NCBI GenBank assembly: GCA_022539475.1
Contig: VCMS01000215.1
Span: 1-64,000 of the forward strand
Length of the DNA stretch: 64,000 nucleotides
Reading direction: 5' to 3'
DNA from: Gracilaria domingensis
Lineage: Eukaryota; Rhodophyta; Florideophyceae; Gracilariales; Gracilariaceae
Position 1 is the stretch's first letter; the number at the start of each line of letters is the position of its first letter. The position numbers were made by a program, and so were the translations under genes. Of this stretch, positions 30,408 through 41,800 are shown in pieces. A model generated the notes under the pieces. That model was not told the DNA's origin. It made no database searches and saw nothing but the letters and a program-made list of their open reading frames with translations.

Positions 30408-30839
30408 CTACGGGTTCTCACCCGTATGGATGATGTCTATTTTGTCGTTCTGTGAAAAGAAAGACGCTTCATATCGCGAAGGCGGTTTTTTAGTGCTCTG
30501 AGGGTATCTACTCTGAGAATAATGTGTTACCAATTTAAGCATTTCTTCTTCACTCATGAGTTCCTCCCTGATATCACTTTCTTGGTCATGTGCAGGAGGC
30601 ATTACAACCTCTTCAATCATTTCATTTTGACCTAACTGCGGTTGATATAATGTGGTCCCATGGTGTGCATCCGTACCCTGGTCATCATCCATTGGCGTCT
30701 CTGGGAGGAGTTCAATGGTACCCCCCGCTTCATCAATTTCATGAAGAACTGTCTGTTGTTGCCTGAAGATTTGTTTCCCAGGAAATACTGATTCATTGAT
30801 ACCTGCATGACGAACCTTTAATATCATGCCATCGTTAAT
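30408..30839 (-). pseudogene. Copia integrase-RT linker
   Basis: An acidic, low-complexity linker (EEVVMPPAHDQESDIREEL) of the kind that lies between copia integrase and RT, ending with the RYPQSTKKPPSRYEA block normally found just before RT. It continues into MITE copy 3 at its upstream side. Confidence 0.65.
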
Positions 30840-31272
30840 CCCAGGGAAACACTTTGATATCCACTTGATATTCCTCAGATATGCTTTGGATATACCAGTG
30901 ATTTCTCGGATATCCATCTGATTTTCGAAGTTGGATATACGGCCGATGTACATTGGATACACGAAAATTCTCACAATATCCATACCAATGATATTCGTCT
31001 GAATTCTGGATGTCCGAATGATGTCCGAGCAATTCCAAGAGAAGCAACTTTGGTTTTCGAAATCATTCGTCATATTTACTGTTATATCTTTCAAAGCAGT
31101 TCATGTATGTCTCAAGGGCATCAAAAGAGTATCATTTCGTACGTCATCTTTCATATCTACTGTTTGTCATAGGGATATCATGGATATGCGTAAGATATCC
31201 AGATGATATCCGAAAGACATCCGGATTTCAAATCTACGGGGTATCATTCGAGCATCTGTATACTTCTCTGGG
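30840..31272. mobile_element. MITE copy 3 (433 bp) inside minus-strand copia
   Basis: It starts CCCAGGGAAAC and ends CTTCTCTGGG, so the first and last 9-10 bases are inverted. It is flanked by perfect AAT duplications (30837-30839 and 31273-31275). The interior is diverged from copies 1 and 2 but shares the GATATCC/GGATATC-rich texture and the GTATCATTCGAGCATC-like right end. It belongs to the same family or a subfamily. Confidence 0.8.
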
Positions 31273-31368
31273 AATCACGTAGAGTCATAAGTTGCGGTTT
31301 GGTAGACACCTCAGTAGAATGCTCCGTATTGACTTAGGTTCTAATGTGGTTGGCTTTCTCTGATGTAT

Positions 31369-31860
31369 TCAGAGTTCGAAACCAAATACCATGAGGTTTC
31401 CCACACAGGGTTTCCGTGCAATTAGGATTTCAATAGGGGTCCTGCCATCCATTTTTGTGGAGCTGGCTACCTTCGTCAAGTCAGCGGCGTTGGAGAGTGC
31501 TTCAGCCCAGAATTTGTTAGGCAGTCCTGCATGTCGTAACATAATTTGGATCATATACATTAGTGTCCTATTTATCCGTTCGGCAACGCGGTTTTGTTGA
31601 AGCGTATATGGTGCTGACGATTCCCATTCAATAACATGTTCTTCTACAATTGATTTCCTCAGCGAGTTTACAATGCGGAACTGGGACATACCGTCACTGA
31701 AAGTAATGAAGAATGGCTTCCCACCTATACTCCTTGTCCTTAATGGCTCACATATATCTGAGAAGATCATTTCTCCCAGTTCCAGAATTTTGTAAGTCCT
31801 CCCTCTCAGTGAAAGTTTTGGCATCTTGCCTTCGACACACGGGATGCAGTCCGGTGACAC
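31369..31860 (-). pseudogene. Copia integrase, internally deleted
   Basis: It starts with the zinc-site end (CIPCVEGKMPKLS) and the first catalytic Asp (IFSDICEPLR). FFITFSDGMSQF follows. Then the middle of the core, including the second Asp, is missing: SLRKSIVEEHVIEWESSAPYT joins directly to QQNRVAERINRTL, which holds the catalytic Glu. LPNKFWAEALSNAADL and TPIEIL complete the core. Non-functional. Confidence 0.85.
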
Positions 31861-32420
31861 ACCCCCTGATTCGGTTTGGCAGTCAAGTCCAGTCCCTTTA
31901 CTGCTCCTTGAGTCTCCATCTTCTTAGTCTTTCGGCGGTCCATGTGGCCGTACCTGTGGTGCCACAGCTCAAGCCCTTTTGTAGGCTCCGTTTTTACTAA
32001 CATCGCCGAAACAGCACTACGAGACGTCACAACTCGACCGCATACTTCCAGGAGACGTTGTGTTGTTTGACTGATAGTAACCAAGGTTTCGATGCTGCTT
32101 AACACGCACTTCTGGGCGTCAATCGTAGTGCTCCATCCACTCCAGGCAAGGTTTGTAGTAGACAACAAGTTCGAATCCAATTCGGGCACCAGCAGTACAC
32201 CTTCCAGAAACATGCAAACACGTAGAGAGTCTTTAGTCCACAGCTCCAATTCCCGGATCTATGTTGCAGAAGTATGCCTTCCACCACCGAGGGCAATGGT
32301 TCTAAGCGCTGCAGTTGGGATCCAAGAAGCTTGGATTTGGTCACTCACTATGTGGCTCGAAGCGCTCTAATCAAGGACGAACCGTAATTCTGTAGGTTTC
32401 TCCGTCACAAGCAATGCTTA
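31806..32420 (-). pseudogene. Copia protease and GAG-pre-integrase
   Basis: Reading inward from about 32420, VLD, stop, SASSHIVSD is the protease active site. The expected DSGAS reads D-stop-S-A-S, so both Ser and Gly of the triad are changed. The next frame (32249-31806) has GVLLVPELDSNLLS and LWHHRYGHMDRRK, the conserved VLxVPxLxxNLLS strand and the WHxRxGH zinc start of GAG-pre-integrase. Confidence 0.75.
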
Positions 32421-32440
32421 TTGCTGCTTCCCGCTCACGC

Positions 32441-32588
32441 GTCGTCTTTGAGATTTCAGTTTCCTACATTCCTTCTTGAAATGTCCAGGTTTTCCGCAGA
32501 AATAACACGATAGTGAACTCTTTGGTCTTAACGACAACTTCGTGCTGGCTTTCTTGCTACCGCGACCTTTCTGGTTTACTTTTCGTAC
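32441..32588 (-). pseudogene. Copia gag C-terminal zinc knuckle
   Basis: The minus strand encodes KVNQKGRGSKKAS, a basic linker, then CYFCGKPGHFKKEC, a perfect CX2CX4HX4C knuckle. It is separated from the rest of gag (37921-38513) by the nested gypsy element. Confidence 0.85.
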
Positions 32589-32842
32589 TGTTCTGGAATA
32601 CAGAGTCTACGGCAGCTAACGGTATGAGCACAGAGATTGCTGAGGTGCTACTCAAAGGTTGCAGACCATAGTACTGTGTCTGTTGAATTCTAAACCCACC
32701 AAAAGGGCGTGTAGTGTCGACAGTGGAGTTAAGACGTTTGTCAAGTAAAGGCAAGGCCGGTTCATCAGAAGGACCGGAGCCTGAGTGCGCCTTCTGTGTT
32801 TTGCTTTCGGTGAGAGTGTTCGTTGCTGCGTGAGTTGCAACA
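32589..32842 (+). repeat. 5' LTR of nested gypsy
   Basis: About 254 bp, TGTTCTGG...TTGCAACA. It matches 37669-37920 with landmarks ATACAGAGT, GGGCGTGTAGTGT, GTAAAGGCAA, GCCGGTTCATC and TTGCTGCGTGAGTTGCAAC. Confidence 0.9.
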
Positions 32843-32882
32843 CTTTATACTGTTTCTGGAAACCGACCGCGCGCATCGTTGT

Positions 32883-33977
32883 ATGACCATGAGCAGTAAC
32901 CAGGGCGAGTCAGAAAAGAACGCAACGGTCCGGCAGACGATCTTGGCTAACCTTGAAACACCAAGACTACAGGGAGTAGCGACAAAACATTTGACAGCGT
33001 TCCAAAAGCGGTGCGATCTGTATGAAAAACAGGTGGCCGAAATGAACCGTGAAGCAGGTGAAAATGTCACTTCAACGTTGTTCAAGACTTTTATCGATGA
33101 TACCTTGCTTGATATGTTTTTCACAGCATGGTGAAGCAATGTTGCCTCTATTGAGGAAATAACAGAGAAGAAGTTGCAGAACTGCGTACGCGAGAGGGCC
33201 ATTTTTGAGCCCGAAGGTGATGACCTATCGCGTATCCGCTATCTGATCGGTATGGTCAAGATGGATGACTCCATTAAGGACTCGGTTCAGCGCGTGTGGA
33301 CACTACACTACAAGTACGTCCACACCCTGCACTTTCATGCACTTTGTGATCTTCCAAAGAAAAAAGTACACATCGCAATTAAGCACATGCTCAAGGTGAT
33401 CAAACCGAAGAGGCTTCGTGAGCGTATGCAGGATATTGTCGAATGAAAGGAGGACGAACATTTCGAGAAGAAAGAATTCGGCGCGTTCATGAGAGAGTTG
33501 GCTAGTCACGCAAAGAAGCTCGAAGAGAAGTGCGGGTCAGACAGAATCAGTGAGAGTGATGACGAAAGCAAGCACGATGATTCGTTGTGTTCTGCTGAGA
33601 AGGAGTCACGCAAGTTCGAGAGATCCAAGAACAACAAGGACAAAACGAGTGGTAAGAAAAAGGCCGAAACGATCAAGGAGGAAGAGACAGCAAGGGGGTT
33701 AGTTCTAAGAAGCAGAAGCGAGACCTACCTCTCTGTCTCAACCCAGATTGCGGCGAACACCACTATGTCAAGAACTGTAAGAACAATTCCGAAGAGCGGA
33801 AGACGAAGCTGCTCAGGGAGTTCAAAGCGAAGAAGAAGCGCGACGCTAAGAACAAGGACAATGACAGTGGCTCAACAAAGGGCAGAGTTACCCGCATCGC
33901 GGCTGAACTCATTGACTCCCACTCGTCGTTGTTCAGCGGCTTTTTCTGTGACGGAGCCGTTGAGGTTGTGGTCATAG
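32883..33977 (+). pseudogene. Gypsy gag with variant zinc knuckle
   Basis: ATG 32883 (MTMSSNQGES) starts the capsid. Frames break at 33134 and at 33446, where RMQDIVE is followed by TGA and the same frame resumes (KEDEHFEKKEF). A Lys/Glu/Ser-rich linker (KNNKDKTSGKKKAE) follows. The nucleocapsid finger, in a shifted frame at 33734-33778, is CLNPDCGEHHYVKNC, spaced C-X4-C rather than the usual C-X2-C. A similar CLxxxC finger occurs in some protist gypsy elements, to my knowledge mainly oomycete ones. Confidence 0.7.
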
Positions 33978-34234
33978 GGGATGAGGGTTTAGATGTGAAT
34001 CTCATCCCGGGAGAGATATTTGACCAAATCTTATTGGCCAAACCAACACTGCAGCTTTACAAGTTGGACCCGCCCCAGTTTTATGATGGCATAGCAAAGA
34101 ATGGCGAGCCAATTACGTGCATCGCTGAGATTCCCCTGGGTGTTCAGCTAAGAATCCGTCAAGGTACGAGGATTGTGGTGCGCTTAATCTTGTGGAAGGT
34201 AGGAGAGGCTGCAATTGACCAAAAGTCATCATAG
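33929..34234 (+). pseudogene. Gypsy protease
   Basis: VVVIGDEGLDVNLIPGEIF aligns with the retropepsin active site (usually LLDTGADVNVIP), so DTG is DEG here. LQLYKLDPPQFYDGIAKNGE and a flap-like region follow. The middle Thr/Ser of the triad is lost and the frame ends soon after. A short acidic ORF (34330-34518) continues the linker to RT. Confidence 0.65.
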
Positions 34235-34608
34235 GCCGGAAAGTCCTTCAGTCTTTTGGGTGCGACAACCGTGCAATCTGAGCAGCTGCATGCGATAAGA
34301 ACGATGGAGTTATCAAAATTCTAACCGCAATGGCAGAAGACGCAAAGAAGCGTAAAGCCACTGAGGCCGATACAATCTGTACCGTAATGCGGGAAGGTCT
34401 CTACCACAGCAGTGCCGTGGAAGGAGACGATCATTTGGAAGACAGCAAGGTATGCATTGACCTTGGTGACGATGAACCAGAAGTTCTCGATGAGGCTTTG
34501 CAGAAGCTCATCGCCTAGGCAGAAGCGAATGATATGCCCGAGACGGGGGTTGAAGAACTCACAGAAATGATTCAAAAGTTCAAACCGGTTCTCGTTTAAG
34601 GCTGGAGA

Positions 34609-35160
34609 AATCCGACCCAGCCAAACTGCCGCCAATGAAGATCAAGTTGGATCCTGACAAGAGGCCGGTGAAGATATAGGCGCGGCGCTACCCAGCGCCG
34701 CAACGAGCCTTCCTGAAGGAGGATACGGCCAAGTTCGTTGAGCTAGGAATATTTGTGCAGAGCCCTCATGCCGGTTGGCAGGCAGCCCCGTTGCTAGTCT
34801 CAAACGTGGGTTCAGAGGCCACTTTTTGGTGTGCAATAAACCTGCCTCCGGTAAACGCGGCTACGATCAAGCAATCATGGTTGATGCCTCACTTCGACCC
34901 CAAAAGTTCAGGACTTTGCCGGAAGCCGTTGCTTTGCAGTTATTGATTTCGAAGACTGGTACTGGCAGCTCTCGCTGCACCCAGAGTCATATACAGCTTG
35001 TGGTGCGGTTTGTCCGAACGGAACATACTCATCTACTCGAGTAATTTCAGGGCTAACCAACGCAGCTGCTCATTTTCAGTTATCCGTGGAACCGTTATTC
35101 AAGGTTCTAAGGCCCAATCTGAAAGCTTGGATAGACGATTTCAACCTCCATGCGAAGAAT
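34609..35160 (+). pseudogene. Gypsy reverse transcriptase with WIDD motif
   Basis: The fragments, in several frames, are KLPPMKIKLDPDKRPVKI, RRYPAPQRAFLKEDTAKF, FVQSPHAGWQAAPLLV, then FAVIDFEDWYWQLSLHPES and VISGLTNAAAHFQLS. The catalytic box is WIDDFNLHA with W codon at 35128, so the usual F/Y-x-DD is W-I-DD. WIDD/WLDD boxes mark a particular gypsy lineage in protists. Stops and shifts (near 34680, 34900 and 35160) make it inactive. Confidence 0.75.
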
Positions 35161-36001
35161 TAAAACCTTTTACTCTCGGTGATGTGGCGTTTCTTTGAAA
35201 TCGGCAAAGACTACGGGCTGTTTATTTCCGCAAAGAAGAGTACGTTTCTCGCCAAGGAAATCCAGTGGTGCGGGAGACTGGTCAATGGAGATGAGTACAC
35301 AATGGGCCCATCTAATTTTGATGGTCTACGCGATATGTAAACGCCAAAAACCGCAGATGAGTTGTGTGAATTCATACACTGTTGCCGGTGAATGGCAACC
35401 GCAATCCCTGACTTTGACCGGCGCGTGGCACCCCTGACGAATGTCCTAGAGGAAACATACAAGAAGGCCGACAGGAGAAAGAAGCGTGCCATAAAGGGCA
35501 TAGCATTACAATCTCTCCCTTAGGGCCGTGTACAAGAGAAAGTCTCCTCGAATATACAAGACAGTCGCTGTAATGCTGTGCAGCTTCCTTATCCAATGAA
35601 AGTCAATGTTATCTGTGTGTTCACAGGATGCTTGAAACAATCATTGTTCAAGTTTAATGACTCAAACGGACTCGAAACTGCTTACCAAACCATTTATTGA
35701 GCAGCAGCACGAGCCGATAGCTTTCTTGGGAGATACATTCAAAGGGGCTCAGAAAAACTAGAGCACATATGAGCAAGAAGGTTTTGCTATCGTCAAGGCG
35801 TTTGACAAGTCGGACTACTTGTTCTTGGACGAGCAGCCTATGCACGTCCTTACAGATCACAAGAACCTTTTGTCCTTGTTCGCACCCTATGCGTTCCAAC
35901 CTACGATCGGTCAGCATATCGTGGCGAAGGTGCAGAGATGAGCGGTGTCTCTTTCGCGTTCTGAATACGAGTATAAGTCATCGAGCATATTTTGGGGCAT
36001 G
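35161..36001 (+). pseudogene. Gypsy RT end and RNase H
   Basis: FFEIGKDYGLFISAKKSTF and IQWCGRLVNGDEYTMGP form the RT thumb. RNase H is seen as VNVICVFTGCLKQSLF (the first Asp is Gly), then STYEQEGFAIVKAFDK with the Glu and HVLTDHKNLLSLFAP with the DH. At least six stops lie in this stretch. Confidence 0.7.
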
Positions 36002-36075
36002 AGAATATATTCGCAGATAGACTGACCCAGTGGACAAAGGGCTACCGAAGGAAGACTTTGACCACGAGCAAAATA

Positions 36076-36912
36076 TTTAGCCTGGTGCAATCGGCTGCAC
36101 AGATTGCACCACCCACGAACCAGGTGGAATTGCCTGGTGTCGAAGAGTTTCGCTTGGCACATGCTACGCATAGAGCTCCAGCCTACCTCAAGAAAGGAAA
36201 GGACAATTTACAACATGATGGTCGGCTAATATGGATTTCTTCTGAAGCCCCCGAGTTAAATTTAAAGGTTCTAATCCTTTCTCACTGCGGCAGTATAGGA
36301 CACCGCGGCGCGGATGCCACGGAGAGCATTATTTGTGAGAACTTCAAGTGGAATGGCATTTCGGCGGACATTCAAGACTTAGTGCGAGGATGCTTGAACT
36401 GCCTAGTACCGAGATCCGGCGAGGTTGTGCCTAGACCTCTAGGTTAAGGCTTGCACGGTGAACGGCCTAATGAGGTAATTTACTTCGATTTCATCTACCT
36501 CAGAGAGAGCCCAAGTGAGACGAAGTATGCCTCGATCATACGGGATCATCTGAGCTCATTCCGTTGGATATGGTCTGCTGCAGGAGCGACGAGTGAAGCC
36601 GCTGCTGATGCTATCGCTACGTGAGTCCCGACATTTGGAGTCATGTAGTATATGGTCTCCGACCAGGGCACACACTTCAAGAATGAATTGTTTCCCGTTC
36701 TAGCCGAGATGTTGAAAATCAGCCACCATTTCACGACAGCGTACTGTCTATGGACGAATGTGTCAGTCGAAAGAATATGCCGGGAGGTGAAACGCGCTTG
36801 CTTTGCAGTGCTACACGAGTTCCGTTTGTCGGCGAGAGACTGGCCTGCTCTACTGAAATGTGTTCAAATCATACTGAACCAAGCGCAGCTAAAACGACTT
36901 AGACTGCGTTAG
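36076..36912 (+). pseudogene. Gypsy integrase
   Basis: The H2C2 zinc site is HCGSIGHRG...CLNCLVPRSG. The core has EVIYFDFIYL (first Asp), a stop around 36446, FGVMWYMVSDQGTHFKNE (second Asp) and LWTNVSVERICREVKRA (Glu). So all three acidic residues survive, unlike the other integrases nearby. The ORF ends at 36912 and pieces of the C-terminal domain (FRWSGRRQITG, VYEVKDLV) continue to about 37360. Confidence 0.8.
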
Positions 36913-37668
36913 AAGGGTACTGGTGTTTTCCGTACACCATTGGAGGTGTTCACGGGACCTAACCCAAGCCGACCACTGCTACAGGCGCAGCTGATCGACA
37001 AATATCTGATGCTGCCGAGGTTATCAGAGGTTCGCACATGGCAGTTAGTTGAGGTCGAGAAGATGCAGATCGCACTAGACGACATGCATTGAGAAATCAG
37101 TGGCAGCGTTTCAAAGCGTCAAAATCAGGCGATTTAACGACACAACGCACGCACGAATGTGAGGTCCTCGCAATTTGAGATCGGTGACTACGTTCTGGTG
37201 CAAAAGGCTTTGAAGCATGGGCATAAGCTTCAATTTCGATGGAGCGGACGACGTCAGATTACCGGAACAAAGTCACTATGAGTCTATGAAGTTAAGGACT
37301 TAGTGAAGCGTAAGAAGGAACTGGTGCATGCCCGCAGAGTAATCCCCTACCAGTGGCATTAGACAACGAGGAAGTAGATCTACAGTTGTTAGAATTTGGC
37401 GAGCACTCTGAGACAACATATCAGAACTCAAAAGGACTACGTGGCATACGTAACCAGGAAGGTCAGATCGAAATATTGGTGGAGTGACAAGAATTATCCG
37501 ATCGCGTAGATCAAACACGGGAACCAATATCGGTTGTATTTGAAGACCTGCCAGGGATGCGAGAGAACTATCTCTGGACTGCAGGAAATAGAAACCTCAA
37601 GGCAAAAGCGCGCAAACTCTGTAACTTAGATAAATGAAGCTCCTGTCTGTGCGAACTTCATTTGGCCA
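36913..37668 (+). pseudogene. Gypsy integrase C-terminal tail, decayed
   Basis: Short in-frame pieces of the tail include GTGVFRTPLEVFTG, FEIGDYVLVQKA and YEVKDLVKRKKELVHARRV, a DYVLV-type SH3-like domain. No chromodomain was recognised. It runs up to the 3' LTR. Confidence 0.5.
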
Positions 37669-37920
37669 TGTTGTGAGATACAGAGTTTACGGCGGCTAAC
37701 GGTGTCAGCACGTAGGATTCTGAGGTGCTATTCAAAGGTCGCAAACCGTAGTACAGTGTCTGTTTGGGTCCAAACTCACCAAAGGGCGTGTAGTGTTAAC
37801 AGAGGAGTTAAGACGTCTGTCGAGTAAAGGCAAAGCCGGTTCATCGGAGGGACCAGAGCCTAAGTGCCCATTCTGTGTTTTGCCTGGGTGAGAGCGTTGG
37901 TTGCTGCGTGAGTTGCAACG
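37669..37920 (+). repeat. 3' LTR of nested gypsy
   Basis: Partner of 32589-32842, starting TGTTGTGAGATACAGAG and ending TTGCAACG, then GTAC. The last base appears mutated from A to G. Confidence 0.9.
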
Positions 37921-38513
37921 GTACGCATAGAGTACTCTTGAAGACGTCTGGAGGTCACGGTTTCCCATGTAAGCTCATCATCCTGCAATGTCTGCAAGGC
38001 ACTTATTACTGCCCCATACGGAGACTTTGCATGACTTCGAAAGCTTGCAAGTAACACAGCGACCTTTATTGACGTGGCCACAGGACTGCCCATGACAGCC
38101 AGCTGGTTGAAAACCGCGTCGATATAATCAATATACTCCCATACGTCCATGCCTACTGTATACTTCTTCTGGTGAAGTTCTGTTTGGAGGTGTACTCTTG
38201 TGCCAGTATTAACACTTGCATATCGCTCTTTCAACTTTGTGTACATCTTGAAAGGATTTCTTCCTTCTAAGGTTATACTAAGTAGCGGCTTATGCTCGAG
38301 CGACTGTACTAAGTGCATCCTGGCCTTCGCTATCTCTTCCTGTTTGCCTTTGTCAAGCTCGGAGGGGTCTTTTTCTCCGACAACGTCTTCAAGAACAACT
38401 GTGAGTACATTCTTCGATTCAGTCAATGCTTCGAAACGTATTCTCCACAATAAGTCTTTTTCTCGGCGTGCAGAAAACCGCGAAAGCTTCCTCAAACCGG
38501 TTTATTCTGTCAT
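37921..38513 (-). pseudogene. Copia gag capsid, split by the gypsy insertion
   Basis: The start is ATG 38513 (MTE, then an in-frame TAA at 38502-38504, then TGLRKLSRF). The rest is a UBN2-type capsid: WRIRFEALTESKNVLTVV, KARMHLVQSLEHKPLLSI, PFKMYTKLKERYAS, DYIDAVFNQLAVMGS, VLLASFRSHAKS and RRLQEYSMRT. The open frame then runs by chance into the gypsy LTR to 37860. The capsid's continuation and knuckle lie 5.3 kb away at 32588. When the two flanks are joined at GTAC the frames differ by one, so an older indel is also present. Confidence 0.85.
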
Positions 38514-38557
38514 TTTGGCAGGCTTTCCGGGTCAGCATCAATGGCCGATGCTATCAC

Positions 38558-38807
38558 TGATACAATAACGGTTGACGCCGCACTTTACTCGGACGCTAAC
38601 GTAGTTACGACTAGATATAAATGTACTACAATCGTAAACCATGTTAAACCGATTGCACTCTAAGCCGCGTATTGCAGGGGGCTCCTTTAGCTTCCACATC
38701 TACGCAGATCACAGTAACTCTCATCCTTCGTATGCAAATCCAAAGCAGCTTTTTTATACCTAATACCAACCTGATATGACACGACACACACATCAGTATC
38801 TTTATCA
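38558..38807 (-). repeat. 5' LTR of the minus-strand copia
   Basis: 250 bp, TGATACAATAACGG...TCTTTATCA on the plus strand, with inverted TGATA/TATCA ends. It matches 28621-28870 along its length. Confidence 0.9.
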
Positions 38808-41800
38808 AAAATGGCCGTACATAACGCGCAGAAACGCAGGATATGGCCTTCCAGCAAGTTACAGAACTTTGGAAACTGCCGTCCGTCATCGCAAGGACCT
38901 GCACGACAACGACGTCTGCATACAAATTGGTTCTTATGCTTCCTTCCCATTTACTACATGACTCCATCAACAACTGTCATCGTTTTTTTCATTCTGCATC
39001 GTCATCCAGCGGATAATATCGGGCTTCAATCGCCCTTCCTCACAGCGCAAAGCCACTCGCTGCCGATCCCGATCAAGCCAACGCTTTCCATGGACACCAC
39101 AGATGTAGCGAAACACCTTCAATTTCTACTCTGCTTCTGATCACCGCATTTCATCAGCTTCCACCACGTTCCCCGTCGCCAAAGACCGTCCGCCCTGCCG
39201 CTCTGACACCAAGTCTAGAGCTGCCCCTGTTGTGCAAACCCGGGAATGAGAGAGACACACAGGACGTCCGAGATGCTCCTTGAAGGGATGGAAGCTCGGC
39301 GGAAGATCACCTGCTGCCGCCAAGGGCCCGGTTCTAAGCCGTTAGTGGGCTGAAGTAAAGCTTACATGGTGAGATAGAGGAATCGGGACCGTGAGGAAAA
39401 CACAGAAGAACGGGTGAAATGGCAAAGAAAACCGAGAGGAATGGGCTAAAGACTCCGAGAGGAGGCTTAACCGCAAAAGGAAAAGCAAAAGTCCGAGAAA
39501 AGGAAGCTCTGGGCCATGCCCAAGCAAGAAAGCGGCCTGATACACGGGGAAAGGCAAAAGACAACCAAGAAAACCCCAATACTAGGCCGGAAATTTGTCC
39601 TGCAATCAGAAATAAGAAACAAACTACAGTTAAACCCTCACTGGGTACGAAGAGATCCTGAAGCGCCTCAAGGAGAATATGCACACTTAAACCTCTTAAG
39701 AAGACCCTCCGGAGAAAGTAATTCAACGGCAAGGGCAGTAGTGCCTCGAGCCCACACTCAACACGATTCGCAAGTGTTCCCACTTCCAAGTGGCAGCTCC
39801 CGAAGCGAGACTTCGTTGATTCTTACTGTGGGTGATGAGGTGGCCGCCGCACCGGCCTAAGTGGTCACTAAGATAAATTATCCTAATTAATTAAAGGAGT
39901 GCACACCCGGCGAAGAGGGTACACGTGCACGGACCCCCTGTCAGGGTGTTCCACAATCTACTAATTAGAAATACTGATTTTCACCCTCTGGAGTCCACTC
40001 ATAAACACTCGAACGTGTCCATACCTCCTGCTCGGGTGCACGTTAACAGCTCATCCACCTACCAACGGTGGTACCTCAGAGGGGTTGCATCTTATAAGAC
40101 CTGCGCCCACGTGCACTGGCGCATCACTCTTTACGAAGAGTACTACTCTAAGTACACCCGAAACGTGTTTGATCTACAGCCACAGCAGTCACCGGCTGTC
40201 AGTCTCCTCCGAATACTTTGTCCCCCTCTTCATTATGCCGCTTTCGTCAAGATGGGCTGCTACGGTTAAAGTACAGCTCTGAGTTTTGTCGCCTTTGCTC
40301 GATTTCTCACAAGCATCTGGACATGGCAATGCAAAAGGCGAAGTACTTCTATGCTGTCTATAGCGATCCGGCCATCTGTTCTTTTGCTTGTTGTCTCAAT
40401 ACTTCTGTCCGACAGAGTGTCTTTCGTTTATAATCGGAATATGATTTTCTTTCACGATACATTCGCAGTCAACCTTGGTAGTGCAATTTGGTTTGTTGCG
40501 TACTATGGGATATGCAAAATCGATGACGTTTTCACTCTAATTTCCAGCGTAGACTTGGAACAATTGGTGTAGAACTTTCTTCTAGATATCTTTAGAACCC
40601 GCTTTGGCTACGCTCTACGTCACCAGATCCCTCCAAGAGTGCGGGAAAAACTCGGAAGAGTGAAAGCCCACCAGAGCGTCCGAAGGTCCGCTCTCGTGGG
40701 AGATGGTAGACCAGTGACAGAGCCCTCTGTACCACCGTAACTCGGTTGTAAGGCCGAAGTGGCAACTAGCTATACCTACAGAGGTTCCAGGCACAGTCGT
40801 GGGGGAACGATGAGAAACTCTAGAGATGGGGTGGTATCGGAAACGATGCGACCCGACAAATGGCAGAAGTAGTCCCGAGAGGAAAACGCAACGCACAACA
40901 ACAATGAAAAACCAACATCCACACGCGACGGGTAGAGGCTCCTTGGCACTGTGCCTGGAGCGAGGCGAGATCCTCTAACAGAGATGCACGGGGTTCCGTA
41001 ACCACGGCTAAACTCTATACAGAGTCGGATCACTTCGTAATCTAGTCTGATACATCCTCGGTAGGACTCATAAGTCCTGTCATCAACGACAGATGTTCAC
41101 CGAGAGTATCGAGAGGGTAGCAGCACCGTAACCAGACGCGGTTATACTCGTGAGAGTGATGACCCACGCAGGCGGTTGGCGCCAGAGCCTCACTCGTGCT
41201 GAGTCTACTCGAAAGAGTGCTACTCGGCAAAGAGTGTGCTTTGGGAGTGCTCGAGTTGGCTTTACAAAGGCGGTCGCGTACGCGAGATTACGCTCACCTA
41301 AGTAGGTCTGCTCACTAACTGAGGACACGTGGTGAACACTCGGAGGAGTCTGTACACGTGGCTAATTCAGTGTCAGGTACCTCAGGTGGACCACCTAATT
41401 TCCCGTATTATGCAAACACACGCTTGGCTCTTACACGCGTTCACCTAGCAGAAACAGCCAGCAATAGCACCCCTGATTACAGGTAGAAATTTGAGAGAGC
41501 TATCCAAAAGTAACCGTCAAAATTGGGTCCTATTCATACATTGAGACTGCATCTTCCTATACTAACCCCTGCCTACATGAGTAGGATATTATTGATTATC
41601 AAACGATTTCGCGTTGTTATGCAAAAACGGCACCACTGCAATGCACTACACCTTTTTCAACGAGGGCGTTGAACTTTGAGACTGGGGTGAGTGAAACTAA
41701 GCCGTACAGCTTGTTCTCGTTGATTTGCGTACAGCTGACGTTCTAAAAGACAGTAGGTCATTCTGTGATGACATATTTGCCAGGTTGTAGTGCAGTTTGA

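Larger units (their letters stand above)
32589..37920 (+). mobile_element. Ty3/gypsy element nested in the minus-strand copia
   Basis: Two ~250-bp LTRs starting TGTT and ending CAACA/CAACG bound gag, protease, RT, RNase H and integrase in gypsy order. GTAC flanks both ends (32585-32588 and 37921-37924) as a target duplication. The LTRs differ by roughly 15 percent by eye, so the insertion is old, and the host copia is older still. Confidence 0.9.
28621..38807 (-). mobile_element. Ty1/copia element, minus strand, with nested insertions
   Basis: It is bounded by two 250-bp LTRs. On the minus strand it reads gag, knuckle, protease, GAG-pre-integrase, integrase, linker, RT, RNase H. A gypsy element (32589-37920) splits gag from the knuckle and a MITE (30840-31272) lies after the integrase. 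Without them the element would be about 4.4 kb. Flanking bases (GAAAC and AAAAT) give no clear target duplication. Confidence 0.9.

Noticed and set aside
28621..38807. Target-site duplication of the minus-strand copia
   Set aside because: Flanks GAAAC and AAAAT do not match; either the duplication has mutated or the ends recombined, so none is claimed.
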